From Indibacter alkaliphilus LW1 (GTDB lineage Bacteria > Bacteroidota > Bacteroidia > Cytophagales > Cyclobacteriaceae): DNA of 35,066 nt. The notes below the pieces were generated by a model, which saw only the letters and a program-made list of their open reading frames with translations, did not search any database and had not been told where the DNA came from. This document shows positions 35,045-35,066 of the stretch, one piece after another (positions within the stretch are counted from its first letter, which is position 1; every line of letters begins with the position of its first letter). The stretch is from the NCBI RefSeq assembly GCF_000295935.2, contig NZ_ALWO02000028.1, positions 28,272-63,337 on the forward strand, in the 5' to 3' direction. Position numbers and translations under genes: made by a program.

Positions 35045-35066
35045 TGGATAATACGGTTCGATTTGT

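Overview
The window looks like chromosome of an AT-rich Gram-negative Bacteroidota, most likely order Cytophagales (an Algoriphagus/Cyclobacteriaceae-like organism). This is judged from family content (YaiO-type outer-membrane barrel, OmpA with thrombospondin type-3 repeats, DUF4920 lipoprotein, paired periplasmic amidohydrolases), from promoters of the Bacteroidota form TTTG-N19-TAnnTTTG, and from intergenic repeat families that I associate with this order. No phylogenetic comparison was run. There are no tRNA or rRNA genes, no CRISPR array and no transposase.

Layout. 1-3.2 kb: ffh (minus) divergent from a two-helix K+ channel carrying two TrkA/RCK modules. 3.4-6.4 kb: a co-directional minus-strand row (sugar O-acetyltransferase, small hypothetical, DUF4920 lipoprotein, lipoprotein MsrA, DUF3253, phospholipid-N-methyltransferase-like protein). 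6.5-8.5 kb: an LTA-synthase-like membrane sulfatase-fold protein. 8.6-14.5 kb: a tightly overlapping five-gene minus-strand operon (receiver, membrane HEAT protein, processive family-2 glycosyltransferase, TPR/YaiO barrel, uncharacterised membrane-anchored protein) that reads as an exopolysaccharide synthesis/export machine. 14.8-19.2 kb: three tandem exported amidohydrolases, of which only the middle one keeps the metal ligands; a strong terminator follows. 19.2-20.7 kb: NlpC/P60 lipoprotein and YbjQ. 20.7-24.6 kb (minus): dehydratase, acetyltransferase and aminotransferase matching the UDP-N,N'-diacetylbacillosamine route. 24.9-26.2 kb: OmpA/TSP3 protein. 28.4-31.2 kb: SAM-I riboswitch followed by metY and metX.

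Accessory part. From about 26.3 kb to the right edge the spaces between genes are filled with long repeats. An AAA/DUF4143 ATPase gene (26445-27698) sits between two 151-bp direct repeats. A second, divergent AAA/DUF4143 ATPase (32217-33482) sits between two ~250-bp direct repeats. A RelB/ParE-like toxin-antitoxin pair (34272-34822) sits between further members of the same families. One composite repeat (31666-32060) occurs elsewhere as two separate halves that meet at a TTCGACT-AA-AGTCGAA palindrome. The layout suggests single-gene or gene-pair cassettes held in a repeat framework and moved by recombination between repeats. Three 23-bp-spaced direct repeats cover the -33 element of the first ATPase promoter.

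The strongest leads are the five-gene polysaccharide operon, the amidohydrolase trio with two apparent pseudoenzymes, and the ATPase/TA cassettes embedded in repeats.
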